64,000 nt of DNA, from assembly GCA_009779895.1 (NCBI GenBank), contig WRBB01000004.1, positions 41,635-105,634 on the forward strand. The letters are read 5' to 3'. The notes beneath the pieces were generated by a model. It was not told the DNA's origin and did no database searches. It saw only the letters and a list, made by a program, of their open reading frames with translations. Position 1 is the stretch's first letter, and every line of letters starts with the position of its first letter. Below, one piece after another: positions 9,160 to 19,518 of the stretch. A program made the position numbers and the translations under genes. The stretch comes from Lachnospiraceae bacterium (GTDB taxonomy: Bacteria; Bacillota; Clostridia; Lachnospirales; Lachnospiraceae).

Positions 9160-10563
9160 TTATCCTCGTTTTTTGATGATTTCCTTGGCTACATACAAAC
9201 CATTTGCTGATGCCTGTTGCAAGCCCCTTGTAATAGATGCTCCGTCACCCATAGCCCGTAGCCCTTTGATATTGGTTTCAAATTCTGTATTCACAATCAC
9301 ACGATTGGAATAAAATTTCACCTCCACCCCATAAAGTAAGGTTTCATCACTGGCCATACCCGGTGTTACTTTGTCTAACGCCTGAATCATCTCATCAATC
9401 GCCAACATAATCCGATGCGGAAATACCAATGATAAATCGCCCGGAACTGCATCTTTTAATGTTGGAATAATATTATTTCGCACCAATCTTTCATCCGTGG
9501 TTCGACGCCCCCGGCGAAAATCACCGTAACGTTGCAACAATACTCTACCGTCACAAAGCATATTTCCCAATTGCGCAATATGCTTCCCATATTCAATCGG
9601 CGACTTAAACGGTTCGGTAAAGTTTTTCGAAACCAAAATTGCAAAGTTTGTATTATTGGTCTTCATATCTTTTGATTTATAGGCATGACCATTCACTACC
9701 GCCAGACCGTTCTCATAATATTCCGTCGCCACTTCACCGGAAGGATTTGTGCAAAACACCCGTACCTTATCATCAAATGTCGGCGTGTAATAAACCAACT
9801 TCGCCTCGTATAATTTCTCATTCAAATCACGCATGATTTCATCACGAACTTCTACACGCACCCCAACATCAACGGTACCATTTTCTGTTTTGATGCCATA
9901 TTGCTTACAAATATTCGCAAACCATTCCGAACCCTCGCGGCCAATACCGGAAACAATCTCAGGCGCAAAATAACTTTCGCCATCACCGGTTGTAACACCT
10001 TTTGCCACACCATTTTCAATCACCAAATCTGTCACCATTGTATTAAAAACAATTTCCACACCAATCTCCAGCAAATGCTTTTGCAATCTGCTGTATAATT
10101 TATACCCCTCTTCTGTTCCTAGATGGCGAATTGGACATTCAATCAATTTTAAATTGGCACGAATGGCTCTGGTACGAATATCGGTAATGGCTTGTTCATC
10201 TTCTATGCCATAAACCTTTTCATCTGCTCCAAATTTCAAATAGACATCATCAGACTCTTTGATTAATGCAATGGTTTTTTCATACCCCAAAATATTGGGC
10301 AGATTCCCTCCCACATCCGGTGACAATGAAAGTTTCCCATCTGAAAAAGCACCAGCACCGGCAAAACCTGTGGTAATAGAGCAAGGATGGCACCCGATAC
10401 AAACCTTTGTTTTTCGCTTTGGGCAATTGCGCTTTTCTATATTGCGCCCTTTCTCTATCATCAACACGTTTAAATCCGGTGATAATCTTTTTAATTCATA
10501 GGCACAAAATATCCCGGACGGACCTGCACCGATTATAATGACATCATATTGATTCTTACGCAT
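9160..10563 (-). CDS. FAD-dependent oxidoreductase of COG2509 type
   Basis: The N-terminal dinucleotide-binding motif VIIIGAGPSGIFCAYEL is followed by a Cys-rich KTKVCIGCHPCSITTGFAGAGAFSDGK region, which together mark the uncharacterised FAD-dependent dehydrogenase family COG2509. The C-terminal GLRAMGDGASITRGLQQASANG segment is the second FAD contact. About 467 residues. The substrate is unknown. Start ATG 10563 (MRKNQYD) has GAGGAGG six bases upstream; the frame extends to an upstream TTG without a site. It stands alone between a terminator and a MATE gene. Confidence 0.85.
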   Translation of the reverse strand: MRKNQYDVIIIGAGPSGIFCAYELKRLSPDLNVLMIEKGRNIEKRNCPKRKTKVCIGCHPCSITTGFAGAGAFSDGKLSLSPDVGGNLPNILGYEKTIALIKESDDVYLKFGADEKVYGIEDEQAITDIRTRAIRANLKLIECPIRHLGTEEGYKLYSRLQKHLLEIGVEIVFNTMVTDLVIENGVAKGVTTGDGESYFAPEIVSGIGREGSEWFANICKQYGIKTENGTVDVGVRVEVRDEIMRDLNEKLYEAKLVYYTPTFDDKVRVFCTNPSGEVATEYYENGLAVVNGHAYKSKDMKTNNTNFAILVSKNFTEPFKSPIEYGKHIAQLGNMLCDGRVLLQRYGDFRRGRRTTDERLVRNNIIPTLKDAVPGDLSLVFPHRIMLAIDEMIQALDKVTPGMASDETLLYGVEVKFYSNRVIVNTEFETNIKGLRAMGDGASITRGLQQASANGLYVAKEIIKKRG

Positions 10564-10657
10564 ACAAAACCTCCTCAAAAAACGATTCGCTGATTTACAG
10601 CATTCTGATTATACCATGAAATTATATTATTTGCTTTATGAAATTCAAAATTGTGAT

Positions 10658-12079
10658 TTAAGTCCCAAACTCCCTTGTCACATTTTTTAACCACTTAAAA
10701 CTTTTATAACGCAAGGCTGACAACGGAACCTTAATCAATTCATCTGCCATCAACAACACATATACAACCGGCACCGAAAAACGAAATACATAACCGGCCA
10801 AGAAAGCCAGCAATAATGATCCGGTCCACATAGAAAAGGTATCCGCATATAAACCAAACTTCGTATCACCACCTGCCCGTGAAATACCTACAATAAAAGT
10901 TGCATTGTAAGCCTGTGCTACCACATAATAGGCCATCACAATCAACATAAATTGCAAATACCCGGCAGCCCGTTGCGAGAGTACCATAAACTCAACCACA
11001 AAGGAAGAAGCAATCAAAATAAGAATACCACCTACTACGCCCATAATCAAACTGAGTTGTGTGAATTTTTTCGCATATACCTTTGCTTCCTCGAATTTTT
11101 TTTCGCCAATGGTTTTCCCTAAATAAATAGCGGTGGTACTAGCCAAACCAAAGGATACTACCGTTGCTAACTGGCGCACCACCTGCGCCACTGAATTGGC
11201 GGCGATAGCTTCACTGCCCAAATGACCAAGAATCGCAGTATTGGCAGAAATCGCCACACCCCAAATCGCCTCATTGCCCACCACAGGCATCGCATAACGA
11301 ATAAAATCTTTCAACAAAACCTTATCCGTCTGAAACAAATTTTTCCACCTGAACTTCACATCTTTATTAAAAAAACGTGCATAAATAAAAATAAGCAACA
11401 CTTCCAGTATACGAGCAAAAACCGTCCCAATAGCCGCACCCTGAATGCCCAAAGCCGGCGTATCTATGTGCAATGCCCCAAATCCAAAGGAAATTCCAAA
11501 AATTAAAATAAAATTGAGGATTACATTTACAACCAAAGAACAAGAATAAACCACCGTTGCTACAATGACACGCTGTATACTGCGCATCACCAACAAATAC
11601 GTCATGGTAATACCCATAAACACATAAGAAAAAGCCACGATTTGCAAATAAATTCTACCATTGGCAATCACCTCTGCCTCTCTGGTGAATATCTGCAACA
11701 AATAGGTCGGAATCAATACCGCCAAAACATTAAAAAACAAAGTAATCACAAAAGAGATACGCATACCCATGGCCAAAATCTTTTCAATGGTTCCTTTGTC
11801 TCCTTTGCCCCAATACTGCGCTGCCAAAACCGTAATGCCGGAACCCAATCCAAATAAAAGAAGTATCATAATAAACTGAATTTGATTGGCAATCGCAGCA
11901 CCGGCCAAAACAGACTCCCCCACACGACCCAACATAATCACGTCCGCAGCGGTCACCCCAACATTAATTAAATTTTGCAACGCCAAAGGAATCACCAAAA
12001 CAAAAACACTTTTATAAAAGTGATTTAAGTTGATGTTTGACTCCCCTGCCTTAACTATTTTCCCTTTGCGAAACCACAT
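10658..12079 (-). CDS. MATE-family efflux transporter
   Basis: A 473-residue integral membrane protein with about twelve hydrophobic segments and typical MATE features: VIPLALQNLINVGVTAADVIMLGRVGESVLAG near the N-terminus and the matching second-half segment AILGHLGSEAIAANSVAQVV. MATE proteins export drugs or metabolites by Na+ or H+ antiport; the substrate is not predictable here. GAGGA lies seven bases before the ATG. Transcribed with the minus-strand genes, but separated from dnaJ by a terminator. A second, different MATE gene lies at 52752-54104. Confidence 0.9.
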   Translation of the reverse strand: MWFRKGKIVKAGESNINLNHFYKSVFVLVIPLALQNLINVGVTAADVIMLGRVGESVLAGAAIANQIQFIMILLLFGLGSGITVLAAQYWGKGDKGTIEKILAMGMRISFVITLFFNVLAVLIPTYLLQIFTREAEVIANGRIYLQIVAFSYVFMGITMTYLLVMRSIQRVIVATVVYSCSLVVNVILNFILIFGISFGFGALHIDTPALGIQGAAIGTVFARILEVLLIFIYARFFNKDVKFRWKNLFQTDKVLLKDFIRYAMPVVGNEAIWGVAISANTAILGHLGSEAIAANSVAQVVRQLATVVSFGLASTTAIYLGKTIGEKKFEEAKVYAKKFTQLSLIMGVVGGILILIASSFVVEFMVLSQRAAGYLQFMLIVMAYYVVAQAYNATFIVGISRAGGDTKFGLYADTFSMWTGSLLLAFLAGYVFRFSVPVVYVLLMADELIKVPLSALRYKSFKWLKNVTREFGT

Positions 12080-12092
12080 AAATCTTCCTCAA

Positions 12093-12126
12093 AAAGGTTG
12101 TTGCAACTTGTGTACAACAACCCTTT
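12093..12126 (-). terminator. Terminator after dnaJ
   Basis: On the minus strand AAAGGGTTGTTG pairs with CAACAACCTTT and is followed by TT. It lies 19 bases after the dnaJ stop and ends the heat-shock operon. Confidence 0.8.
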
Positions 12127-12144
12127 ATATTTTTTATATCTTTT

Positions 12145-13332
12145 TTATACCTCTTCAAAGGCTTCTTTTACTTTTTCAAAAAACCCTTTTTTTTTGCTAC
12201 CATCATCAGAAACCATACCTGCTGTCTGATTCAAAGAATCACCCGTCAACGCATCAAACCGGCGTAAAGCCTCTTTTGCCTCGGCGCTTAAACGCTCCGG
12301 CGTTTGAATAATCAAGGTCACATAATGATCTCCACGGACCTGGGCACTTCTCAGAGATGGTACCCCTTTTCCTTTCAAACGCACCTTGGTATCCGTTTTG
12401 GTGCCTGCTTTTATGGTATAAATCACATCACCGTCTACCGTACTAATCCGAATATCACTTCCCAATGCCGCCTGTGCATAACTAATAGATACCGTAGAAA
12501 AAATGTGCATATCCTGACGTTGGAAAATGGGATGTCTGGACACATTTACCTCCACCAATAAATCACCTCGCGGACCACCATTGGCTCCCGGTTCTCCCTT
12601 ATCACGGATACGAACGCTTTGCCCATTGTCAATCCCGGCGGGAATAGATACTTTAATACGCTTGCGGGTGGAAGTATATCCGGTTCCACCACAGGAGGTG
12701 CATTTATCTTTGATGATTTTACCCGAACCATGACAGTTTGGACACGTCTGCACATTTTGTACCGTCCCAAAAAAAGACTGTTGGGTATACACCACTTGAC
12801 CTTTTCCACCACATTTGGTACACGTTTCCGGTGATGTACCGGGCTTTGCACCACTACCATGGCAAGAGGTACAAGGTTCTTTCAGCATCACTTCAATCTC
12901 TTTTTCACAGCCGAAAACTGCTTCTTCAAAGGAAATACGTACACGATGACGAATATTTGCTCCTTTCATAGGACCATTGCTACTACGCCCCCGTCTACCA
13001 CCGCCTCCAAATAAATCGCCAAAAATATCACCAAAAATATCACCAAAATCAGCACTGTTAAAATCAAAACCACCAAAACCACCGGGGCCGCCCCCACCAT
13101 TGTCAAAAGCTGCATGACCAAATTGGTCATACTGACGGCGCTTCTCAGAGTCGCTTAAAACTGCATAAGCCTCCGAGGCTTCCTTGAAAAGCTTCTCCGA
13201 GTCTTTGTTGCCCGGATCTACATCAGGATGATATTTTTTGGCTAAGACACGATAGGCTTTTTTTAGGTCATTGTCATTGGCATCTTTGGAAACACCAAGA
13301 ACCTCATAATAATCTCTTTTTGAATCTGCCAT
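12145..13332 (-). CDS. dnaJ: Chaperone protein DnaJ
   Basis: DnaJ is the Hsp40 co-chaperone that delivers substrates to DnaK and stimulates its ATPase. The J domain (residues about 5-70) carries the HPD motif in [10 protein letters not shown]. It is followed by a Gly/Phe-rich linker, four CxxCxGxG zinc-finger repeats ([36 protein letters not shown]) and two beta-domains. The 395 residues are slightly longer than usual because of the extended C-terminal tail. Last gene of hrcA-grpE-dnaK-dnaJ, followed by a clear terminator. Confidence 0.97.
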   Translation of the reverse strand: MADSKRDYYEVLGVSKDANDNDLKKAYRVLAKKYHPDVDPGNKDSEKLFKEASEAYAVLSDSEKRRQYDQFGHAAFDNGGGGPGGFGGFDFNSADFGDIFGDIFGDLFGGGGRRGRSSNGPMKGANIRHRVRISFEEAVFGCEKEIEVMLKEPCTSCHGSGAKPGTSPETCTKCGGKGQVVYTQQSFFGTVQNVQTCPNCHGSGKIIKDKCTSCGGTGYTSTRKRIKVSIPAGIDNGQSVRIRDKGEPGANGGPRGDLLVEVNVSRHPIFQRQDMHIFSTVSISYAQAALGSDIRISTVDGDVIYTIKAGTKTDTKVRLKGKGVPSLRSAQVRGDHYVTLIIQTPERLSAEAKEALRRFDALTGDSLNQTAGMVSDDGSKKKGFFEKVKEAFEEV

Positions 13333-13428
13333 TGTAATTCGTCTTCTCTTTCGTCTTTATTTTTTCTCTCAACAGAAAAGGTGCCTGTATCAAAAACCCT
13401 TTTTCAGTTTTCATCAAATAACCTTGTT

Positions 13429-15300
13429 TTATACCTCTTTATAGTCACCGTCTACTACATCATCACCTTCAAAACCTTCCGGTGCAGGTCCCGCGGATGG
13501 CTCCGGTCCCGGGCCTCCTTCTTGACCACCCTCCGGTGCAGCTTGCTCATACATCTTTGTGAACAATTTCTGCGCACTTTCCATCAATTTTTCTTTGGCT
13601 ACTTTAATTTCTTCCACCTGTGACTCACTTAATTCTTCTTCCGTTGCTCTTGCCAGAATATCTTTCATTGCTTGAATATCCGCTTCCACAACTTCTTTAT
13701 CGGCGGCATCTATCTTATCACCCACTTCATGCAGGGCTTTTTCTGTTTGGAATACAATTCCATCAGCCTCATTTTTTGCATCAATACCCTCTTTGCGTTT
13801 TCTATCTTGTGTTTCAAACTCGGCAGCTTCTCTCACTGCTTTGTCGATATCATCATCAGACATATTAGAACCCGCTGTAATGGTAATATGTTGCTCTTTG
13901 CCTGTACCCAAATCTTTTGCCGATACATTTACAATACCATTGGCATCAATATCAAAAGTAACTTCAATTTGAGGAACACCACGCGGTGCCGGCGGAATAC
14001 CATCTAATCTAAATTGACCCAGTGATTTATTATCTTTGGCAAATTGCCGTTCACCTTGTACCACGTTGATATCCACGGCTGTTTGATTGTCCGCTGCCGT
14101 TGAAAAAATTTGACCTTTCTTGGTTGGAATTGTCGTATTTCTTTCAATCAAACGTGTGGCTACTCCACCCATTGTTTCGATGGAAAGTGACAATGGTGTC
14201 ACATCAAGAAGAAGGATATCTCCAGCTCCTGCATCACCAGCCAATTTTCCACCTTGTACAGATGCACCCAAGGCCACACATTCATCCGGATTCAAGGTTT
14301 TGCTCGGTTCCTTGCTTGTCAAACGCTTCACCAACTCTTGCACCACCGGAACACGAGTAGAACCACCAACCAATAACACTTGCCCCAACTCAGAAGCCGT
14401 AATACCGGCATCGGATAACGCTCTTCTTACAGGCTCGGCTGTTTTTTCCACCAAATCATGAACCAACTCTTCAAATTTGGCACGTGTAATGTTCATATCA
14501 AAATGCTTTGGTCCTGTATCTGTCGCAGTAATAAACGGCAGATTTACATTTGTTGTAGAAGCGGTTTGCAATTCTATTTTTGCCTTTTCTGCCGCTTCTT
14601 TCAGCCTTTGCAAAGCCATTTTGTCTGTTGATAAATCAACGCCCTCTTTTGATTTGAAATCCGCCAACATATAGTTTGTCACCGCTTCATCAAAATCATC
14701 CCCACCAAGGCGGTTGTTTCCGGCTGTGGAAAGCACTTCAATAATACCATCACCAATCTCGATAATAGACACATCAAAGGTACCACCTCCCAGGTCGTAT
14801 ACCATAATTTTTTGCTCATGCTCATTGTCCAAACCGTAAGCCAAAGCTGCTGCTGTTGGTTCGTTAATAATCCGCTTTACATCCAATCCGGCAATCTTTC
14901 CTGCATCTTTGGTTGCTTGACGTTGTGCATCATTGAAATAAGCAGGTACGGTAATCACCGCTTCTGTCACTTTTTCACCCAAATAGGCTTCTGCATCTGA
15001 TTTCAATTTTTGTAATATCATAGCAGAAACTTCTTGCGGAGAATACTTTTTATCATCAATCGTCACCTTAAAATCAGAACCCATCTCCCTTTTAATGGAT
15101 GAAATGGTGTGGTCTGCATTTGTAACCGCTTGGCGCTTTGCAGGCTCACCCACCAAACGCTCTCCGTTTTTTGTAAATGCTACGATAGATGGTGTGGTTC
15201 TGGTACCCTCCGTGTTTGTAATCACAGTTGGCTGTCCACCCTCCATAACAGCAACACAGCTGTTTGTTGTTCCTAAATCAATACCTATTATTTTTCCCAT
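13429..15300 (-). CDS. dnaK: Chaperone protein DnaK (Hsp70)
   Basis: DnaK is the ATP-driven Hsp70 chaperone. The start [18 protein letters not shown] is the canonical nucleotide-binding motif; [17 protein letters not shown] and LVGGSTRVP are the second and third ATPase signatures, followed by the substrate-binding domain and an alpha-helical lid. It ends in a Gly/Pro/Glu-rich tail with a short acidic terminus ([12 protein letters not shown]). The 623 residues are normal. AGGAGGAAG lies upstream of the ATG. Third gene of the CIRCE-controlled operon. Confidence 0.98.
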   Translation of the reverse strand: MGKIIGIDLGTTNSCVAVMEGGQPTVITNTEGTRTTPSIVAFTKNGERLVGEPAKRQAVTNADHTISSIKREMGSDFKVTIDDKKYSPQEVSAMILQKLKSDAEAYLGEKVTEAVITVPAYFNDAQRQATKDAGKIAGLDVKRIINEPTAAALAYGLDNEHEQKIMVYDLGGGTFDVSIIEIGDGIIEVLSTAGNNRLGGDDFDEAVTNYMLADFKSKEGVDLSTDKMALQRLKEAAEKAKIELQTASTTNVNLPFITATDTGPKHFDMNITRAKFEELVHDLVEKTAEPVRRALSDAGITASELGQVLLVGGSTRVPVVQELVKRLTSKEPSKTLNPDECVALGASVQGGKLAGDAGAGDILLLDVTPLSLSIETMGGVATRLIERNTTIPTKKGQIFSTAADNQTAVDINVVQGERQFAKDNKSLGQFRLDGIPPAPRGVPQIEVTFDIDANGIVNVSAKDLGTGKEQHITITAGSNMSDDDIDKAVREAAEFETQDRKRKEGIDAKNEADGIVFQTEKALHEVGDKIDAADKEVVEADIQAMKDILARATEEELSESQVEEIKVAKEKLMESAQKLFTKMYEQAAPEGGQEGGPGPEPSAGPAPEGFEGDDVVDGDYKEV

Positions 15301-15345
15301 GGTTTCTTCCTCCTAAAATTTAAAATCGTTTTTATACGCATATTT

Positions 15346-16107
15346 CTAATTTGCTACTTTTACCATACTGTGACGAACCACAGTATCCCGATACATATAA
15401 CCTTTTTGGAATTCTTCTATCACTATGTTTTCGCCTTGTTCTTCGTCTTCTACATGCATCACGGCATTGTGAAAATCCGGATTAAATTCATTGCCCACCG
15501 CTTCAATCACTTTCACGCCTGCATCCTCTAAGGTGGTCATCATCTGCTTGTATATCATATCCATCCCCTCTACATAAGGATCCTCTTTTTTATCCTCCGG
15601 TACAGCAGACAAACCTCGTTCAAAATTGTCCAACACATCCAACAACTTTTCTACGATATCCCTTGCACCGATTTCGTACATCCGAGACTTTTCTTTCTCT
15701 GTTCGTTTGCGGAAATTATCAAACTCTGCCATCTGGCGGGTCAAGCGATCTGTAAGTTCTTCAATCTTCTCATCTTTTTTATCTTTCTTTTTCTGAAAAA
15801 AGCGCTTTACATTACTTTCCGCCCCGGATTCTTCTTTCATTTCTTCCCCGGCTTCATCTTCATCATCCAAAAACTCTTCATCACCTAAAGAATCTTCATC
15901 ATCCAAGAAACCTTCTTCATCTAAAGAATCTTCATCATCCAAGAAATCCACAACCTCTTCTTTGGCTGTCTCTCCTAACATCGAATCCAAAGCCTCTGAA
16001 TCAATGAACACCTCTTCTCCTGTCTCTTCTACGTCCTTGACTGCTTTGGCTTTTGCTTCTTCAACAGCTTCTTTCACCATCTCTTCTTGCTTTTTATTCT
16101 CTGCCAC
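15346..16107 (-). CDS. grpE: Nucleotide exchange factor GrpE
   Basis: GrpE releases ADP from DnaK. The C-terminal half has the dimer helix (LTRQMAEFDNFRKRTEKEK) and the beta-domain (VGNEFNPDFHNAVMHVED). The N-terminal half is unusually long and acidic, with repeated LDDEDSL and FLDDEDSL units around residues 55-85. The frame opens at an ATG at 16140 without a ribosome site, but GAGGAG lies four bases before a GTG at 16107 (VAENKKQE), chosen here; this gives about 253 residues, longer than the usual 190-210. It lies between hrcA and dnaK. Confidence 0.93.
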   Translation of the reverse strand: MAENKKQEEMVKEAVEEAKAKAVKDVEETGEEVFIDSEALDSMLGETAKEEVVDFLDDEDSLDEEGFLDDEDSLGDEEFLDDEDEAGEEMKEESGAESNVKRFFQKKKDKKDEKIEELTDRLTRQMAEFDNFRKRTEKEKSRMYEIGARDIVEKLLDVLDNFERGLSAVPEDKKEDPYVEGMDMIYKQMMTTLEDAGVKVIEAVGNEFNPDFHNAVMHVEDEEQGENIVIEEFQKGYMYRDTVVRHSMVKVAN

Positions 16108-16152
16108 GCGTCTCCTCAACCTCCTATATTTTTTATGCATTTCTACATGCTT

Positions 16153-17190
16153 TTATCCGTCTTTTTGATAAATCTCATCTAGCTTTTGCTGTAATGTTTT
16201 TAACGTATTCATCACATGCTCGTAATCCATACGCTTCGGTCCGATAATACCAATCGTACCTTTCATACCATCGCCCAATTCATAGGTGGCTGTCACCACA
16301 CTACAATCTTTCATAGTTTTAACAGGTGCCTCATCACCAATGTAAACCTGTATCCCATGATTGTCCTCAGAAGATAATGTATCCACAACCAACTCTGCCA
16401 ACTGTTGTTTTTCCTCAAAGGCATTGATAATCTCATGGGCACTTTCTTTGTCACTTAGCTCAGGATACTTGAAAATATTGGTGGTGCCGCTGGTATAAAT
16501 CTCCACATCATCATCCACTTGGATAATGTCCGCAACCGCATCTAAAACATCACTAATCACCTTGCTATGATTCCCTGCCTGATCTTTTAACCGAGCAATC
16601 AAACCTAAGTTAATCGCCTCGATAGACAAACCAATCAAACTGGTATTCAGTAGCATATTGAGCTTAAGTAGGTTTTCATTACTAAGAGGTTCTCCTATAT
16701 CTAGTATCTTGTTCTTAATAATGTTGCCCCCCATCACAATCACCGCTACAATCTGCAAATCTTCTACCTGAGATAGCTGAATGAATTTGATGGTATTGCC
16801 TTTGTTAACCGGTGCTGATACCATGGTCGCGTAATTGGTATTAGATGCCAAAACCTTAGCCGCTTGCTTTAGCACTTGATCCACTTGGCCCGTTTTTTCT
16901 ATCATAATGTTTTTTAATGCGGTAAGCTCTGCTTCTTTTTCCTGCAAAAGCATATCCACATAGAGCCGATAGCCCTTATCCGATGGAATCCGACCGGCAG
17001 AGGTATGGGGCTGGAAAATAAACTCCAATTCCTCCAAATCGGCCATCTCATTGCGAATGGTTGCTGAACTTAAATTCAGCTCTGTATATTTTGAAAGGGT
17101 TCTGGAACCAACAGGCTCGCCGGTTTCTAAGTAATTTTTAATAATAGCTTTTAATATGACCAACTTACGATCACTTAATGAAACTGCCAT
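16153..17190 (-). CDS. hrcA: Heat-inducible transcription repressor HrcA
   Basis: HrcA represses class I heat-shock genes by binding CIRCE. The N-terminal winged helix (LSDRKLVILKAIIKNYLETGEPVGS) and TLSKYTELNLSSATIRNEMADLEE are characteristic; the C-terminal EYVM-like segment (IIGPKRMDYEHVMNTLK) also fits. 345 residues, typical. A CIRCE element lies just upstream at 17229-17255, so the operon is autoregulated and tuned by heat and by GroE availability, as known for the family. GGCGG precedes the ATG. Confidence 0.97.
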   Translation of the reverse strand: MAVSLSDRKLVILKAIIKNYLETGEPVGSRTLSKYTELNLSSATIRNEMADLEELEFIFQPHTSAGRIPSDKGYRLYVDMLLQEKEAELTALKNIMIEKTGQVDQVLKQAAKVLASNTNYATMVSAPVNKGNTIKFIQLSQVEDLQIVAVIVMGGNIIKNKILDIGEPLSNENLLKLNMLLNTSLIGLSIEAINLGLIARLKDQAGNHSKVISDVLDAVADIIQVDDDVEIYTSGTTNIFKYPELSDKESAHEIINAFEEKQQLAELVVDTLSSEDNHGIQVYIGDEAPVKTMKDCSVVTATYELGDGMKGTIGIIGPKRMDYEHVMNTLKTLQQKLDEIYQKDG

Positions 17191-17228
17191 ATTAGGAAAC
17201 CGCCTTTCTTACCTGTTTTTTGAACTTA

Positions 17229-17255
17229 TTAGCACTCATTTACCTCGAGTGCTAA
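17229..17255. promoter_or_regulatory. CIRCE operator
   Basis: Perfect match to the CIRCE consensus: TTAGCACTC, nine bases, GAGTGCTAA. It lies between the hrcA promoter and start codon, immediately downstream of the predicted transcription start, the classic position for HrcA repression. Confidence 0.97.
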
Positions 17256-17269
17256 TGCCCTGCCTTATT

Positions 17270-17298
17270 AAAATACCACCATGTCAATCATTTGTCAA
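17270..17298 (-). promoter_or_regulatory. Sigma-A promoter of the hrcA operon
   Basis: On the minus strand TTGACA, 17 bases, TATTTT. The predicted start is near 17262, directly before CIRCE. Confidence 0.75.
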
Positions 17299-17365
17299 TA
17301 CATTTATCAAATTTTATATGTACAAACAGGAAAACCAAAAGAATAAATAAAACGCCGTCATACTC

Positions 17366-17394
17366 TTGACAAACATAACGTACTTTGATAGCAT
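17366..17394 (+). promoter_or_regulatory. Putative promoter for feoAB
   Basis: A consensus TTGACA followed after 17 bases by a weak TAGCAT, about 60 bases before feoA. No clear Fur box was identified by eye. Confidence 0.5.
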
Positions 17395-17453
17395 ATAGTC
17401 GTTAGGATAAACTAACTGGTGCAAATAAAACAAGCAAATCGGAGGATCATGTA

Positions 17454-17690
17454 ATGTCAGCAACAACCAATTTATATGCGGCGCAAAAAAATGACATATT
17501 AGAAATCACATCTGTACCCAAGATTGATTTACTGGAAAATATCGGTTTACGAAGCGGCACGCGCCTTTTTATACAAAACCGCTACGCTTGCGGCGGTCCT
17601 TTGCTTTTACGCGTAGAAGAAGCTTATAATGTTGCCTTAGGAAAGGATATCGCAATACAAATCGGCGTGGAACATGCAGGTGTATCATGA
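17454..17690 (+). CDS. feoA: Ferrous iron transport protein A
   Basis: FeoA is a small SH3-like cytosolic partner of FeoB. The 78 residues include the family pattern LLENIGLRSGTRLFIQNR and a GGPLLLRVEEAYNVALGKDIAIQI segment. GGAGG lies eight bases before the ATG. The stop codon overlaps the feoB ATG (ATGA), so translation is coupled. Confidence 0.92.
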   Translation: MSATTNLYAAQKNDILEITSVPKIDLLENIGLRSGTRLFIQNRYACGGPLLLRVEEAYNVALGKDIAIQIGVEHAGVS

Positions 17691-19474
17691 ACTGTCACAA
17701 CGTACCACTGGATGCACCTATACTAAAAAAACAAAATAAAATTTTACTCATGGGGAATCCCAACGTAGGGAAAAGTGTTTTTTTTACGGAATTAACCGGA
17801 ATCCATGCCATGAGTTCCAATTATACCGGTACCACCGTCAACTTTATGGAAGGGCGCATCACCATTGAAGAAAAAGAATATACCTTGATTGATGTTCCCG
17901 GCACTTATTCCTTGTCACCCTCCTCTGAAGCAGAAGCTGTGGCAACCCGTTTTATGGAAAGTGGAGCCAAGGCTATCATCTGTGTACTGGATGCTTCGAA
18001 CTTAGAACGAAACTTGCGTCTGGCATTGGAACTACAACAATTTTCCATTCCCATTTTATATACGCTAAATTTAACGGACGTGGCACAACGTCACGGCATC
18101 AGCTTAAATACCGCCGTTTTGGCAAAAGAGCTGGGGGGACCTGTGATTTCGACGATTGCCGTAAAAAAGCAAGGCATCAAGCAACTGGAAAAAGAATTAG
18201 CACTTCTATTAAAGGATTCCGACGAAACAAACATACAAAAAAGCTGTGACACCTGCCCGTTTCACAATCCAAACAAATCGGATTCCGCCAAAGATTTGTG
18301 GGCACGTGCCAAAGAAATCAATCAGCGTGTCAGTAAAAAAGAAACTTCAAATCCTAGTTTTATAGACAAATTGGGAGATGCTATGCTTAAACCCTTTCCC
18401 GGTATACCCATTGCTTTATTGGTTATGTTTGTCACCATTGCTTTGGTTATTTTTGGCGGGCGTGGACTGCGAGCCGCAGCACTTTTACCATTGGTCAACG
18501 GTTTAATTGTGCCATTTTTCCGCAATGTATTTACCGCCATTTTGCCCGAGGGCATCTTTTTAAATATTTTAATTGGTGAATTCGGTATTTTTGTCATTAG
18601 TTTTGAATGGATTCTTGCCCTTATTTTCCCTTATGTACTGCTCTTTTATGTTGCTTTTACATTTTTGGAAGATACCGGCTTTTTACCAAGAATATCCGTC
18701 TTATTTGACAATGTTATGCGCAAACTGGGCATACAAGGCGGTAGTCTCATTTATATGATTATGGGGTATGGTTGTGCTGTACCTGCTATCATTGGCAGCC
18801 GTGCAGCCACCTCACGAAAAGAACGGATTGTCATCAGCGCGGCGATTTGCTTTGCAATTCCCTGTATCTCTCAAACGGGAGCCATCATAAGCCTACTTTC
18901 CGCCTATGCGTGGTGGATGATACCGGCTATGCTGCTTTTTTCACTGTTGTTGTTTATACTGGTTACTTTGGTGGCGGGAAAAGTAGTCAAAGGCAATGTA
19001 GAACCACTATTATTGGAAGTACCAAACCTACTCATGCCAAATCCAAAGGCTTATGGACGCAAGCTCTTAACCCGTATGAAACACTTTTTAAGAGAAGCGG
19101 AAATACCCATGATGCTTGCTATTTTAATCGCAGCATTGCTGGCTGAGTCCGGACTTTTAGATGCCATTGCCATCTATGCCCAACCCATCGTCAGCAATTG
19201 GCTGGGCCTACCTGATCAAGCGGTAATTGCATTGATTTTGGGTATCGTACGACGGGAAATGTCCGTGGCTCCATTATTAGCATTAGACCTTACCGCTCTA
19301 CAGGCCTTTGTAGGTGGTGTTGTATCACTGATGTACATACCTTGTATCTCTGTTTTTGCGATTTTGACCAAAGAATTTAAAATAAGAGTTGCTCTTTTGA
19401 TTAGTGTTGGCACTATTTTCTTAGCTATTTTTGTAGGTGGCTTCATCAATCAGATTGCACACCTATTTCTATAA
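17687..19474 (+). CDS. feoB: Ferrous iron transporter FeoB
   Basis: FeoB imports Fe2+ through the membrane with a cytosolic G domain. G1 is GNPNVGKS (residues 23-30), G3 is DVPG in LIDVPGTYSLSP, and G4 is NLTD. From about residue 235 there are many membrane spans with two gate motifs, including MGYGCAVPAIIGSRA. At 595 residues it is shorter than E. coli FeoB (773), mainly in the soluble helical and inter-membrane parts, as in several anaerobes. An extra CDTCPFHNP cysteine pair sits after the G domain. It overlaps feoA and lies 45 bases before the next gene, suggesting an iron operon extending to 21133. Confidence 0.95.
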   Translation: MNCHNVPLDAPILKKQNKILLMGNPNVGKSVFFTELTGIHAMSSNYTGTTVNFMEGRITIEEKEYTLIDVPGTYSLSPSSEAEAVATRFMESGAKAIICVLDASNLERNLRLALELQQFSIPILYTLNLTDVAQRHGISLNTAVLAKELGGPVISTIAVKKQGIKQLEKELALLLKDSDETNIQKSCDTCPFHNPNKSDSAKDLWARAKEINQRVSKKETSNPSFIDKLGDAMLKPFPGIPIALLVMFVTIALVIFGGRGLRAAALLPLVNGLIVPFFRNVFTAILPEGIFLNILIGEFGIFVISFEWILALIFPYVLLFYVAFTFLEDTGFLPRISVLFDNVMRKLGIQGGSLIYMIMGYGCAVPAIIGSRAATSRKERIVISAAICFAIPCISQTGAIISLLSAYAWWMIPAMLLFSLLLFILVTLVAGKVVKGNVEPLLLEVPNLLMPNPKAYGRKLLTRMKHFLREAEIPMMLAILIAALLAESGLLDAIAIYAQPIVSNWLGLPDQAVIALILGIVRREMSVAPLLALDLTALQAFVGGVVSLMYIPCISVFAILTKEFKIRVALLISVGTIFLAIFVGGFINQIAHLFL

Positions 19475-19518
19475 ATTTTAAATCATAAACTTCATTCGTT
19501 TAGAAAGGATTACAAACC

